This document shows, piece by piece, positions 38,501-52,310 of a DNA stretch of 64,000 nt. Source of the stretch: Hyaloscypha bicolor E (Eukaryota > Ascomycota > Leotiomycetes > Helotiales > Hyaloscyphaceae); assembly GCF_002865645.1 (NCBI RefSeq), contig NW_020194684.1:1395308-1459307 (forward strand), in the 5' to 3' direction. The position numbers and the translations under genes were made by a program. The first letter of the stretch is position 1, and each line of letters begins with the position of its first letter. The notes beneath the pieces were generated by a model that was not told the origin of the DNA, ran no database searches, and saw only the letters and a list, made by a program, of their open reading frames with translations.

Positions 38501-39360
38501 TTTTCTATTAAGAATTAATATATTATCTAATATACTAGAGAAGTATATATTATATTAGTCTATTAATTAAAAGCTTTATATAATTTATTAATTACTATTT
38601 AAGCTATTAAATCTTCGGAAACTAATATAAAGGCATTTAATAAATATATTTAATAGTAAATTAAGAATATTATTAGAGAACTAAGATTTATAAAGCTAAT
38701 AAAGAAGTTCTTATATTTAATCGTTTTTACAAATACTTTATTCGCAAATAATAGAAATCTCTTTTTCTAAATCGAATATATTCTAGTTCTAGTAAATAGA
38801 ACTAAATATACTAATATTATTTACTAGTTCTTTACTAAATATAAGAGAGTTACTAGAAGTATTCTAGCTTTAAAACTCTATAATATAGCTTACGGCTTTA
38901 ATATAAATATTTCAGTTAAATCTATAATTAATAAAATAATAAAAATGGAATTATTATTAGTTATTTATATAAATTCGAAGTTATTATATAAATACCTTAT
39001 TAAATTAAATACTACTCGAAAGAAATACCTAATAATTAATATAATATATCTCTATTAAATATATAAATAATAAGAGATTATAGAAATTAAATAGATTAAG
39101 GGAAAATCGAATTCTGCCGACTTTATAATAAAATTAAAGTTATTAAATACCCTCAAATACTTTATTAATATAAATATTATATATTAGATATAAAGAAATA
39201 GATTAAATGCAAATAGGGCAGGAAATAAATATATGAAATAAGAATATAGGATAGAAGAATATATATAAATATATAAAGTATTTGAGAAATCTAGTACTAG
39301 GCCAAATTAGAAAATTAGTATATAATTAAAAGAAAATACTATTTTTTGTATTTTTAGAAA
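35561..39360 (+). pseudogene. Copia E2 protease-integrase-RT-RNase H relic
   Basis: The gag zinc-knuckle region lies at about 35590-35660. A protease box INTGAAKY is still intact near 36154-36180, apart from the Asp changed to Asn. The integrase HHCC region lies at about 36560-36700 (family ELRHLHCRFGHP, here ELYYLYYCF). The IN core holds an Asp at DTRKQF (about 36930-36960) and a Glu in the RIIEYYYSLI block, followed by KINEINKNTIFQIAFKAIN near 37090-37160. RT starts about 37790 (INKIKNKNTEKELKKSRLVI). RNase H lies at about 38620-39060, with ITRKKYLIINI. These blocks match the common fungal Copia polyprotein. E2 is the best preserved of the four Copia copies here. Open stretches on the other strand are shadows. 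Confidence 0.88.
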
Positions 39361-39368
39361 GATTCTAG

Positions 39369-39683
39369 TATTAATATAGCTATTTCTTTAGAAGTTATAT
39401 ATATAGTTACAGAACTCGAAATATAGGATATTAATAATGAAATATAAGTAATAGAATATAGATAATAGAATATAAGATATAGGATATAGTTATATAATTT
39501 TATATTATATAGATAACTTAACTAATAGCTAGTTTGTATTAGGCTTAGCAAATTTAGGAATTATATATTAATACTATAATACTATAATTCTTATTTCTAA
39601 ATATTAATTATTTTACTAATTTAATATACTAAGCATTTCATATATATTATATAATAGTACTATATATTACTAGTAAATTAATA
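39369..39683 (+). repeat. Copia E2 3' LTR
   Basis: It is 315 bp, matching 33184-33484 with a short extra copy of a gaatata-type motif. The TSD attac follows, then the last 13 bases of the E1 LTR. Confidence 0.85.
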
Positions 39684-39701
39684 ATTACTAATAAACTAAT
39701 A

Positions 39702-41340
39702 ATAATTTATTAATTAAAGTTCTAATTATAAAAATCTTCTTATTTATCTTAAAAAAATTAAAAGTAAATAAGTAAAGTAATAAAAATAAATTAAGCTAAA
39801 ATATAAATATTAATAAATAATAACTTTATTATATAACTTATTTATATTTTATATATATATTTATATTTAAATTCATAAAAATAATATTATATTAAATTTA
39901 AATTTATATATTAATTTAAGTCTAATAAGTAATTAATATAACTTTAATATTAGCTAATATATATTAAGTAATATTTTTATAAGAAAAATAAGGGAATTAG
40001 AAAATGAAAATAAATATATTATATTATTTTAAATTAAGATATTAAATTAATTTAACTTATTTTATATATATAATTATATTAATTAATAATTTAGTTTCAA
40101 ACTTACTTTTTTTATTTATATTAGCTAATATTCTAATTTCTAAAATTAAAACCAGTTAATAAATTAAATAAATAATTAAAAAAAACTTTTATAAATATAA
40201 AAACTTATTTATTATTAATATTTAATTTACTTTTCTCGATTTAATATAAATAGAAATACAAAGAATTTACTTTAAGTTAAAAGTTATATAAAAATATTAA
40301 TAAGAAGTAATTAATATAGCCTTTATTTAAAATATTATTAGCTAAAGTATTATTAAGTAAAGATTTTATTATAATTCTAATATTTATTAATAATTAGCTT
40401 AAACTTGTAATTTAATTTAATTTTAGTTTATTTAAAGTCTTTAATTATTAAATTAAATAAATTAAATAAATATAATAAATATATATTTTATAAGAATTAT
40501 AATTATTATTATAAATATAATATTTAGGGCTTAAAAAGCAAAATAAAAAAGGCTATAAAATAAAAGTATATATCCTATAATATATTAGCTTATAAAAGGC
40601 TTAATATTATATATATTTTTATATATTTTTTAAGTATATTTCTTTAGTAATATAATTATATAATTTAAAGGCAATTAAAGGCAATTAGAAATAATAAATA
40701 TAAATAATAGTAATTAAGTAATTAAATCAAAAATTAAATTAAAAATTAAATTATAATAGTTATATATTAATTATTTTAAATAAAGTAGCCAAATAATTAT
40801 ATTAAAGCTATTTACTATTATGAAAATAGTTTTATAATTATTTATTAATATATTATAAAAGTTTTTAAATAAAGCCTTAATAAGGTTTTATAAATAAATC
40901 TAAAATAATTTATATTTCATTAAACTAGAATATTATAATAAAAGAATAATATTATTAAAAGAATTAGAAATTAAATAAGATTTATAATTTAATATATTAT
41001 TTAGCTTTAATTTCTAATAATTAAAATAAAATTACATAAATTTTAATTATATTATTAATATAACTAATAAATATTCGAGAATAATTAATTAATATTATAA
41101 GAAATATTATAAGAAATATTATTATAAAGATATAAATATATATTTAGAAAAGAAATAAGTTTATTATTAAATAAATTAAATAAAAAGTATTACTAATATT
41201 TAATAAAAGCAAATAATTTTTTTATATAAAAGTATATAAAGAAAAAATAAAAAGAATATAATAAAATATAATAATAATCTTCTTTATATAAAATTAATAT
41301 ATAATAAAAACAATTATTTCTTATAAATTCTCTAGTATAT
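39702..41340. other. AT-rich filler with one solo LTR
   Basis: This sequence is almost pure A/T with no frame, motif or repeat boundary that I can support, apart from the family B solo LTR at 40507-40758. It is probably an older RIP-saturated relic. The 5 bases after the E1 LTR (ataat, 39702-39706) may be its TSD. Confidence 0.6.
40507..40758 (-). repeat. Solo LTR of Gypsy B, short variant
   Basis: It is 252 bp in reverse. It begins tattataaatataatatttagggc and ends aaattataata, both matching B LTR ends, and is flanked by attat (40502-40506) / gttat (40759-40763), one RIP-type difference. It is about 50 bp shorter than the LTRs of B. Confidence 0.72.
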
Positions 41341-41345
41341 ATAAA

Positions 41346-41647
41346 TATTAGTTTACTAGTAATATATAGTACTATTATATAATATATGTAAAATACTAGT
41401 ATATTTAATTAGTAAAGTAGTTAATATTCAGAAATAAGAATTATAGTATTATAATATTAATATAAGAACTCTAAATCTATTAAGCCTAATAGAAACTAGC
41501 TACTAGTTAAGTTATTTATAAAACGCAAGATTATATAATTATATCCCGTATTTTATATCTTATTACTTATATTTTGTTACCTATATTCCGTTACCTTTAA
41601 GTCCCGTAACTAAATATATAACTCCCGAAATAATAGCTATACTAATA
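41346..41647 (-). repeat. Copia E3 3' LTR
   Basis: It is 302 bp, the reverse complement of the E family LTR, from tattagtttactag to gctatactaata. It keeps several gttacctat-type motifs that are eroded in E1. The flank ataaa (41341-41345) has no surviving partner. Confidence 0.85.
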
Positions 41648-41659
41648 CTAGAACTTCTC

Positions 41660-44600
41660 TAAAAACGCGAAAAATAGAATTTCTCTTTAATTATATACTA
41701 ATTTTCTAATCCGGCCTAGTACTAGATTCTTTCAAATATTCTATATATTTATATATATCTTTCTATTCTATATTTCTATTTCTTTCTGTCTAATTTATCT
41801 ATTTCTTAATTTATTTATACTTAATCTATTTCTCTATATTTAATTATATAGTATTTGTATTAATAAAGTACTTAAGAATATTTAATAGCTTCGATTTTAT
41901 TATAGAGTTAGTAGAATTCGATTTTCTTTTAATTTATTTGACTTTTATAATTTCTTATTATTTATATATTTGGTAAAGATATATTATATTAATTATTAGA
42001 TATTTCTCTTAAGTAGTATCTAATTTAATAAGATATTTATATAATAACTTCAAATTTATATAATAACTAGTAATAGTTCTATTTCTAGTATTTTATTAAT
42101 TATAGATTTAATTAAAGTATTTATATTAAAGCTATAAGCTATATTATATAGTTCTAAAGCTAGAATACTTCTAGTAACTCTCTTGTATTTAGTAGAGAAC
42201 TAGTAAATAATATTAGTATATTTAGTTCCATTTACTAAAACTAAAATATATTTAATTTAAGAAAAGAAATCTCTATTATTTATAAATAAAGCATTTATAA
42301 AAACAATTAAATATAAGAACTTCTTTACTAGCTTTACGAATTTCAGTTCTCTAGTAATATTTTTAATTTACTATTAAATATATTTATTAAGTGCCTTTAT
42401 ATTAGTTTCTAATAGTTTAATAGCTTAAGTAGTAATTAATAGATTATATAAAGCTTCTAGTTAATAGACTAATATAATATTTTTTTTTAGTATATTAGAT
42501 AATATATTAGTTCTTAATAGAGAGGTTTTAGTATATAATTTCCCTATTACTTATAATAGTAATATTCTTAATTGAAATAGTTCAAAGGTTTTTATACTAG
42601 TATTTCTATATAAAAGTAATTTTAGTAGTATTTATATAAATAATACCTTTATTAAACTTGAGATTATAATTAAAAGTAAGGCATTTATACTTTTTAGCTA
42701 AGAATTTAGTCTTTTAAAGCTTTAGTTACTTTGCTTTTATAAAATTATTAGTTCCGACAAATAAGATATTATTAGTTTAAAGGCTAATAATTCCGAAGAA
42801 TTACTTGCTATAAAGAAAGCAAGAGTTATAAATTAATTATTCTATAGAAAGTTTATTAATATAATAAGAATAATAAGTTTTAAACTAATTATTTCCGGCT
42901 TCTAATATATTATATAGTAGTTTTATAACCTTTAGAATAAAATTATTCTTTAGATTTAGCTTTCTAGTAAGCTCGTAAAATAAATTAATATAAAAATTAT
43001 AATTAAATAAGGTTATTAATTAAATATAAGCTTATAAGATATTATATAAATATAATTCTATAATATTTATTATTATTATTATAATAATAATACTAAAAAT
43101 AATTCTTTAGCTAATATATTAAATAGTAAGTAATTAGATTAATATAATATACTTCTCTTTATTATTATAAGCTTAAATAATAAGTCTTAACTTTTTTAGC
43201 TTTTTTTTAATATCCTTATTCTTAACTTTATTAATAAATCTAGAATTAAAGATATATACTTCTTCTAGTATTTAAGATCTAGAAATAATCTCAAATATAT
43301 CCTTTTTTAGAAGTCTAATAACTTTAATTTAATAGAAATCTTTATACTAAATATTATTCTATAGAAATACTATAATATTAGAGTTCTTATCGAATTATTT
43401 ACTATTATATTTTAATAAAAGAATATTTGTATCTTCTTTTCTAAAGTCGGCTTTAGATTAGTTAATAGTATATTTAAAATTAATCTAAATTTCTGAGATA
43501 TAAAAGAATTTAATAGAAGTTAAATAAAAAGTAATAGTATTATATAGTAAAGCTAGTATATAGTTCTCTTTATTAATAGCTATAAGCTTATATAATTCTT
43601 TCTAATTACTAGATTAACTAGTATTTTCTTTATATTATACGAGAATATTTGAATTTAAGAGAAGTTTATAAATATTAGTTATACTAAAACCATTTCGGGT
43701 ATTTAAAGTATTTATAACTTAATATCTAGTTTAAAGCTTCTAAATTTCCGTTATTATCTTTTTAAGAACTACTAATTACTATAAAATAATAGGTAATAAG
43801 GTATTATATTCGGTTATTTATAATAAAGCACTATAAATTAAAATAATTAAAATAATATTATTAGATTCTATAAAGTTATTAATAGCCTTAAAAGCTATTT
43901 AAAGTACGATATTCTTATTAATTTCATTAATTTCGGCCGTAATAATAGAATAGATATATTAAATTAGTCTATAATAGTATTTTATAATTCCAATAAAGTT
44001 ATAAGCTTTTATAGAAACGATTTTAATTTTTATATTTATAGTATTTGCAAGTTAAGCGAATTCTTTACTAATAAACTGCTTTCCGGCATTTGCTATAATC
44101 TAATTAGAAGGGCCTAAATAATTATTAATTTAATATTATTTAAATATATTTCAAATATATATTATATTAATATTTTAGAGCTATTAGCCGGCTTAATATC
44201 AAGTGCCTTTATTAATAATATAAAGTATAGGCTTATTAGAAATATAGAAAATATTAATAATAATAAAATAATTAAAACTAATATTATTTTTTAAATTAAA
44301 CTTAAATTATTCAAATAATTAGCTATATTTCTGGTATTATTTATAGTATTTTATAAGGTATTTAAAGGCTTCTATATTAATATTATAGCCTGCTTATTCT
44401 AGTATATTTCGAAGTTTACTAATAATTAAATAATTAAATTAATAATATAGATATTATAATTCAATTTCTATAAAAAAGAATAGGGGTTATAAATAAAGAA
44501 TTCGAAAATAAAGCTTTATAATATAGTATTTCAAAGCAAAAAAAAGTATTTAAAACATTATATTATAGATATATAATATTTAGTAAAAGTAATAAAATAA

Positions 44601-45450
44601 TTAGTAAGATTATTAAAATAAATCTCTAGTTTATCTATATTAGCTAAGCTATATAAAAATAAAGTCTTTAAAAATATAATATGGAATTATACTTGCTTAA
44701 TTAGTATATTTATTATTATAGATTTAATAGAAAATATAGATCTAATATTAAACTAAATATTAATTTGATTTTTAGTAATTTTATTAAGTTTAATACTATT
44801 ATTAATTTGCTATAGAACTTGAAATTAATTAGAACTAGTAATTAAGTATCTAAAGGCTCTGGTATTAATTACAACTTTATAAAAGTAATAGATATTATAT
44901 CTTAATATACTATTAATTATAAAAGTCTAGGTATTTTCTATTAAGGGTTTAATAGGCTTTAAAATATAGTTTTTGCCTATTATCTAATATATAAAAGAAA
45001 AGGAAATGAGATTATTTATAAGAATATTAGCTATAATTATTAGTAAAATAGAAGTAATAAAAGTAACTAAAAAGCTCTTAACTAAAATAAAGTAGAAATC
45101 TAAGTAATATTTCTCTTTTTTGTCTATTTTTGCTAGTAAAGCTTTAAAAGCATTATTTACTAGTTTGTTTTTACTACTTTTATTATTCTCTTCTTCTTTA
45201 ACTTTAGTAATATACTATATATAAGTACTACTAATGCATTTATTAAAGTTATAGAAATTTCGGGATCTAAATTAATAAGTATTTCTATTTTTAAATTAAG
45301 CCTTTTTAGTTTTTTATTTCTCTAATATATACTTTTATATATAATATTCGAATCTCTTATATATAAAATATGACTTTAGAATATAATTATTATAATTATA
45401 GAACTTAAAGTAATTATTACAGGTTCCGAAATTATAGCTAAATCCGTATT
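41660..45450 (-). pseudogene. Copia E3 polyprotein relic
   Basis: This aligns in reverse with E2 along its whole length: RNase H at about 41930-42380, RT at about 42400-43260, integrase at about 43680-44470 (including the block equivalent to NEINKNTIL near 43900-43930), the protease relic at about 44840-44880 and the gag zinc-knuckle near 45330-45440. Stops are TAA/TAG on the coding strand. It is intermediate in decay between E1 and E2. Confidence 0.83.
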
Positions 45451-46155
45451 AATAATTTCCGAACAAATAATAGCTTAAAAAGTTTTAAGAATAATATTAT
45501 TAATTAATAAAGAAAATATCGGAATTGGCTTATTATTTGCTCTTATATATAGTAATAAATAACTAGAGTATATTAATAAGCTAGCCAAGATTTATAAAAG
45601 AATCTGAGATTATATATTTATATATCTAAAAACCTTAATAAGTAATAATAATTTTATTATAAAGAAATTCGGTATTTTATAAATTAGATATAAAACTATA
45701 TTACAATTAATATAATTCGTTAATTAGTAGCTAAATAGCTTTAAATATTATATTTTTCAGGTATTTAGTTATTATAAAAGCTAATATAGTAACGTTTTAT
45801 TTATTTAATTTCGGTATTAGAAACTAGAGACTTTAAAAAAGCTATAAATATTAATATAAGCCTTTTTATATATATATTAAAAGAGCTAATTATTATAAAA
45901 GTAGTTTTAAGCTAGTATCTTTAGTATAATAAAAAAAGCTCACATTAGTATCTTTTATAAAAGCTTTATAAATTAGTAAATATTAAGGAAAATAGTAAAT
46001 TTATAATTAAAACTATTATTAAATTTATTATACTTTTATTTTTAATATAGATCTTAGCTACTTTTCTAATAAGTCTAGTAATTGAAAATAAAGAAGGTAA
46101 TTAGAGGGCATTTAAATATAGTTATAATAGTAATAGTAAAACTAGTAAAAGTATA
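45451..46155 (-). pseudogene. Copia E3 gag, 3' part
   Basis: This matches the end of E2 gag (about 34870-35560) in reverse. It is cut off at 46155 by the TSD of Gypsy C and continues at 52311. Confidence 0.65.
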
Positions 46156-46160
46156 CTATT

Positions 46161-46434
46161 TATTATAAATATAAAATCTAGAGCCTAAAAGATATAGTTA
46201 GACTATTTCTATTTTAATAATTTGAAGCTAAAAAAAAAAGAGAATCTCGAAAGAACTTCGAATCTAAATAATTACAAGCTATATATAGGCCTATATATTA
46301 GTTAAGCAAAGTTATAATATATAACTCAAATTATAATATATAATCTCGATTTATATTTTTTGATTTCAACTTTATATATTTAGCTAATTCTAGTTTAATT
46401 TCTATTAGTACCATATATTATAATAATTGTAATA
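46161..46434 (-). repeat. Gypsy C 3' LTR
   Basis: It is 274 bp in reverse. It starts (minus strand) tattacaattattata, ancestrally TGTTAC, and ends tttataata, ancestrally AACA. Confidence 0.88.
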
Positions 46435-46450
46435 TTACTTCTTTCCTTAA
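46435..46450 (-). other. Gypsy C polypurine tract
   Basis: Read on the minus strand, ttaaggaaagaagtaa abuts the 3' LTR start. The same position in C' holds aaagagaaaagtaa. Confidence 0.6.
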
Positions 46451-46689
46451 AATAAGCTTATTTCCGAGCTTTAAAAGTTCTTATTAAATTTCTAAGTTAC
46501 AAGTTATATATTAGAGGCCAGAAATCTTTTATATATAACTAGAAGAATTTCTATTCGAATTATATAGTTCCGGTAATATATTATTCTTAATATAGTTTAA
46601 TTAATAAAAGAAGTTTTAGAGTAATTCTAGCTATTTAAAATTCTTAGTATAAAAGTTCTAAAAAGCTAGAAAGCTATTATTTAATAAGA

Positions 46690-49600
46690 ATATTGGATAT
46701 TATTCTAAATCTAAATTTTATTCTTTTTATTAAACTCGATATTTAAGCTTCCTATAAAATAGCTTTACTATAAGTATTTTCTAAACTTTATATTCCGTTT
46801 CCCTATTTTATAATTTTAATAATAGAGGCTCCGAATTCGCTTATTCGAAAAAGGAATTACCTAAGTCTTTATATAGTTTCTTTATATAAAATATCGAATA
46901 TATTCTTATTAATTCCGGAAGCTTAAATCTAAAAAAATATCTAATTTATTTCAGGATTTTATATAGTTCTTTTATTTAATAAGCTAGTTTATAGCTCGAA
47001 TAGTTATTCTTCTAGTATTTAGTAGTAATTTATATTTTATTTTCTATTTTAAAGTCTATTAGTTAGTAATATTTATTAGCTTGAGTAATATAATACTCTT
47101 ATACTTATATTATATTTTTTTTATATCTTTTACTATAATTTATAAAGCTATATTACTAGAGCCTTTATTTCTTATTTATTTAGCTCTTTCTTTAAAATAT
47201 TTAATTATATTTAGGCTTTCTAATTAAATAATATCTATAATTTATAGCTCTTTTCTATAAGGAAAGAAAACTGGCTTATAGTCTTATAAACTAAAGCTAT
47301 TTATTAGTAATTAATTACTATTATTTATTTATTTCAATTATTTTAGTAATAATTTATATAGAAATATAGCTATTAGTTAAAGTACTAGTTAATAATTTCT
47401 ATTTAGCTATTTATTTATAAATAGTTAGTAATTAATAACTTAAGCTTTATATTAATATATTTATAAAACTTACTTTAGAAATCTAATATAAACTATAGAC
47501 CTTAATTAGATATTATAGTTTCCGAAATACTAATTTAGTAAATAATATAAGTAAAAAATAGAAATACTAGTTCTTTAGCTATAATTATATCTCAAATAGA
47601 AATTATAATAGGGTACTTATTTAAGTAATTAATAAAGATTATTATTATATTATATTTATTTCTATTTTCCGGGCATTTCTTAAAATTTACTAATATATAT
47701 TATTAAGGGCAGTTAGAAACTAGTAATAAATATAAAAAATCTGGCTTTTTATTTCTAGAAATATAGAATTATTAATAAATATAGTTATTTCTATATTAAT
47801 TAATATCTATATTTTGGCCAAGCTAGTAATAGCAGGCCTAAAGAAGCTATTAAAGCTTAGCTTATTTTAAATATTCTATTAGAGGCTATATATATACTTT
47901 CTAAATAAAAGTAATATATAAAGATATTTCGGGTATTATTATATTATAAAAGAAGGCTATTTTATAAAGTTCAAGTACTTTTCTTTTTATTTCTGGCCTT
48001 ATTTTATAGCTCTTTTAGCTCTAGTAACTCTCGGGTTTTACTTAATAGCTTATTTATAAGCTAAATACTATTATACTAGATTTCTTTTTAAGCCGGGCTT
48101 ATAAAAGCCTTAATTAGAGCTAATTAGAAATCCTATATAATAATAATATTAATCTTTTATTATAAGAGAAGAATTTGAATTCAATAAGCTATTATTATCT
48201 TATTTTAGGTAATTATATTCTTTTATTTCTTATTTAGGATATTTACTTATTTATTCGATTTATTTACCTAATATATAAGCTTAAATAATAGCAGAAAAGA
48301 TATTTTGCCTAATAAACTTGTTTTACTAAAAGCTTCTTTATAGTTATAAAGTATTTAAAAGCTTAATAATTTAAATAAATTATAAAGAATACCTTCTATA
48401 GGCCTTTTAGCTCTACTTGCCATTTATTTATAAAAATATAAAAATAATAATAACAAGTATTTCTTTATTATAAATATTATAGTTTAGCTTTACTAATTAT
48501 ATAATTTTAAAGAAAAATACTACTAGATACTAAAGTTCTATCTAGAGGTCTTACTATAAAAAAATACCGGCCGTAATTTCATTTAATATATTTATTTCAA
48601 TTATTATAGAAAGATTCGAATTATAGTAATATAAAATTAATATAGAAAGTATAGCTTGCTTTAGCTTATTAAAAGCCTTTTAATATTATTCTATTTATTT
48701 ATATAAAACTCTTTTATATATTAGAGCTATTAAAGGCTTTATTATATAGCTATATTTTATAATAAAATACTAATTAAAGTTATAAAAGCCCAGAAAGCTT
48801 TATATATTCTTAATTATTATTAGTATTTACTAATTCTTAATAATTACTATTTTATTTAAATTTACTTTAATACTTTTAATAAAAATAATAAAGCCTAGAT
48901 ACTTTATATAAATAACCCTAAACTCTAATTTCTTAATATTTACTTAAAAGCCAATATCTTATAGCTATTAAAAAATCTTTTATATATAATCTTTATATTT
49001 AAGGAAATTATTCGAATAAATTAGAATATTATTTAAATAAGCTATATATAAAAAATTAAAATAATTAAAGAGAATATTATTTATATATTTCTAATATATA
49101 ATAGGGCTATTTATTAGGCCTTTTTAAAGAACTTTATACTTATAGGCCCTATATCTTATATAGAATATTATAAGCTTTTCTAATTTCAAATCTATTCTAA
49201 TTTAATAAAATGCCTATTAAATATCTAGCTTTATATAAATCTTGGCTTAAGCTAGCTATATAAAAGTCTTATAAATAAAAGAAAGAAAATAGTAATTCTT
49301 CCGAATTAAGTTATTTAGCTTATAATAATTAATATAAAATTATAGAGCTCTATTAGCCTTCTTTATAAAAAGAATTAAAGATATAAATAGAAACTAGCTT
49401 GGCTTAATAAAGCCTTATTAGAGATTCTTTTCAAGAAAACACTTAATCTTTTATAGCTTATAAGTTAACTATTAATAAAGTAGTAAATACTCTAGGCTTT
49501 TTAGGCCCTTGAAATTATTAATCTAAATATTATAGTTATAGGGCCGGTAAAGAAAATAAAATATTTAATACTTTCTTTAAAAAGATATTTATAAAGTCTT

Positions 49601-50480
49601 TAAACTTCTTTAATAAAATTCTTACTAGCTATTATAACTTTATCTCTTCTAGCTATTACTTGCCCGAAATAAACTTATTCTCTTACCTTAATTCTAGCTC
49701 TTTATTAATCTCGAAAAGTAATATTATAAAGAAAAGATTCTTCTTTTTTTATAAATTTATTTGAAAAACAGCCGGTAAAATACTTATAATATTAACTAAA
49801 GGCCTTAACTAGTATTTATAGCTTTTCTTTAGATAATATAGTTTTAATCTCTCTATTTCCGGCTTAAAAGAAGCTTCTATATTTTTTAAGGCCATTTATA
49901 TTTCTCTATAAAGTCAAGCTTAATTCTTTTACTATATATAGCTTTCTAAGCCGGGCTTATAAAAAGATTTAAAAGATTTCCTCTTTATAATCTAAGATCT
50001 TTATAACTTATCTATAGCTATAGCTTTATTTCTTCTATTTATATCTTTTTAATACTAGTTATTCTTTTCAGATTTTAAGTTCTTATAAATAATAATTAAA
50101 ATCTTATTTTAATTCTTTTTTCTAAACTAATTATTTTACTAAATTAATTCTCTATTTTTATAATTAATTAAAATACTAGTACGTATAAACTATTATTATT
50201 CTAATATTATATTATATTTGCCTAGTTCTATAATTAATATAAATACTAGAACCTTTCGTTTATTAATTAAAAGTATAAGCTTAATATAATAAGTAATAAA
50301 TATAGCCTACTTGCTATTAAATTCTCTTATATTATAGAATAACTTTAATTAAATAAACTTAATATCTAGAAATTATTTAATTATTTTTATAAACTTAAAA
50401 TTAATAAATATATATTTATTCATTATAGTATTAATAAAAGAAGAAGTTTTAATACCCAATCTATTATTATTAACTATATA
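46690..50480 (-). pseudogene. Gypsy C pol relic with chromodomain
   Basis: Read on the minus strand. The protease relic lies at about 50150-50480, with INNNRLGIKTSSFIN and FINFKFIKIIK blocks. RT begins near 49400 (LILFIKKANRAL), with the catalytic box AYLNNILIYSN (for YLDD) at about 49011-49050. RNase H lies at about 48280-48620, the integrase zinc region and core at about 47250-47900, the IN C-terminal domain near 46860-46960 and a chromodomain-like tail at about 46500-46760. Order and motifs match fungal Tf1-like Gypsy elements. Stops are TAA/TAG at Gln/Trp positions. The equivalent part of C' is more decayed. Confidence 0.87.
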
Positions 50481-50499
50481 AAGAAATATAAATATATTA

Positions 50500-52020
50500 T
50501 TTTTAAATAGCTAGCTTAAATTAACTTCTACTATATTAATATAATATAGCCCTAAAAAGAAAACTTCTTTTAAGAATTATTATTTCTCTATTCTATATTT
50601 TCGGATACTTTACTTATAATAAATACTACTAGCTTAGCTATTAATATTGGCTTTATATATTTTATTTTAGGCTTTAAATAGTTTCTAGATATATAATTAA
50701 ATCTACTATAATTATAATACTTAAGATTAAATAATTCGGGCTTTAGGGTAATAGGCTTATTTATTACTAGAATTTTAAAAGCAAGCTTTATATAAGAAAT
50801 ATCTTTTAAGCTTAACTTATTTATATTATTATTAGTTTTCTTAAGTATCTAATCTTTCTTTTTATAATAAACTCGAATTTACTAGTTATTTATAGTATAG
50901 TATTATATAAACTTTATAATATAAATAGCCAAATTATTATAGTATATAACTATAGCCTCTTATAACTTCTAGATAAGCTTATTATTTAAATTATTTTTAA
51001 GGTTCTATAAATTAATATTTCTATCTATTATATATTTTAGAAATAAAATATAAAACTTCTAAAATATCTGGCTCTTCTTTATTAATAGCTCTTTAAATAC
51101 TTATTAAATATTATACTTTTTATTCGAATTATTATATAACTCCTTTAAATAAATATATAGTTCTTTAATAGTCTTATATATATATTAACTATTCTAGTTT
51201 AGGTAAAGGAAAATTAATATAAAAATATAGCTACTTATATAGCCGGAAATACAAATAATTTTAAAAGGTTCTTTATCTAGTAAATATTAAAGTTACTATA
51301 AAGCTTATTCTTAATCTAGACTAACTAGTTATTAAAGATAATACCGTTTTTAGTTATACTTTTAAAAATAGAAAAATCAGGAAATTTAATTAAGTATTTA
51401 TTTTCTGAAACAGAAAAACCGGATATTAGTAAGCCTATAAACTATATAATAAACTTCTTAATAATAGCTTTATTCTATTATAGGACTTATCTAGTTTCTT
51501 TTAACTAATTGCAATAATTCTTACTATAAATAAAAATATTACAGAAATTTAGAATTAGCTTAATAATCTCTTTATATAAAGCTTCTAAATTCTAAAGTAA
51601 CTCTTGAAACTTTGCCTTTAATAGAATAAGTTTCTTTTCTTCTTTTATTCTCTAAAAGAAAGTCTCTCTTCTATTATAAGTATTAATAGAATATTTGAAT
51701 TTTTTAAAAGACTTAATAAAAGGCTCTAGTTTATTTTCTAATAATATACTAGTAGTATCTTATACTATAGCTTCTTCTAACTTGCCTAGTTATTTCGGAA
51801 CTTGCTTTCTTATAAATCTTCTTTTAGTAATAAGGTTACTAGTCTATTTACTTACTTAGCCGATTTAGGGCTTTTTTATTTAATTATTCTAGAGCTTTCT
51901 TTTATTCTAATATTAGTTAACTAATATAAAAGTAGCTATAATATATTATATCTATATTTATTAAAAACCAATTAAGTAAATATTATTTAAATTCTTTATA
52001 AAATTAAAAAATAAATAAGC
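50500..52020 (-). pseudogene. Gypsy C gag relic
   Basis: This is a minus-strand frame after the 5' LTR. A Lys/Arg/Glu-rich N-terminal part lies near 51580-51750, a capsid core at about 51000-51400 with a QLVQIKNKL-like block also seen in the gag of Gypsy B, and a zinc-knuckle relic near 50690-50740 (KYYNYSRF, Tyr for Cys). It would have formed the particle shell. RIP stops are frequent but the frame can be followed. Confidence 0.78.
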
Positions 52021-52029
52021 TTTAAATTA

Positions 52030-52305
52030 TATTATAAATATAAGATTTAGGGCCTAGAAAGTATAATTAGACTATCTCTATTTTAATAATTTAAAGCTAA
52101 AAAAAAAGAAAAGAATCTCGAAAAAACCTCAAATCTAAATAATTACAAGCTATATATAGGCTTATATACTAGCTAAATAAAGTTATAATATATAACTCAA
52201 GTTATAATATATAATTTTAACTTATATTTCCCGACTTTAACTTTATATATTTAGCTAATTCTAGTCTAACTCCTATTAGTACTATATATTATAATAACTA
52301 TAATA
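52030..52305 (-). repeat. Gypsy C 5' LTR
   Basis: It is 276 bp in reverse and collinear with 46161-46434 apart from small indels. The TSD ctatt lies at 52306-52310. Confidence 0.88.
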
Positions 52306-52310
52306 CTATT

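Larger units (their letters stand above)
33184..39683 (+). mobile_element. Ty1/Copia E2, full length
   Basis: It is bounded by family E LTRs (33184-33484 and 39369-39683) and a TSD attat (33179-33183) / attac (39684-39688), differing by one RIP-type change. It sits inside the 3' LTR of E1. It carries gag, protease, integrase, RT and RNase H in Copia order. A reverse solo LTR of family A interrupts gag at 33814-34115. Without that insertion it is about 6.2 kb, normal for fungal Copia. Inactivated by RIP. Confidence 0.88.
46161..52305 (-). mobile_element. Ty3/Gypsy C, full length, minus strand, inside E3 gag
   Basis: It is 6.1 kb with LTRs of 274 bp (46161-46434, 3') and 276 bp (52030-52305, 5') and a perfect 5-bp TSD ctatt (46156-46160 and 52306-52310). 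It encodes gag with a zinc-knuckle, protease, RT, RNase H, integrase and a chromodomain-like tail, all RIP-mutated. Family C is closely similar in layout to Gypsy B but has its own LTR. Gypsy C' (24740-29096) is a second, truncated copy. Confidence 0.9.
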
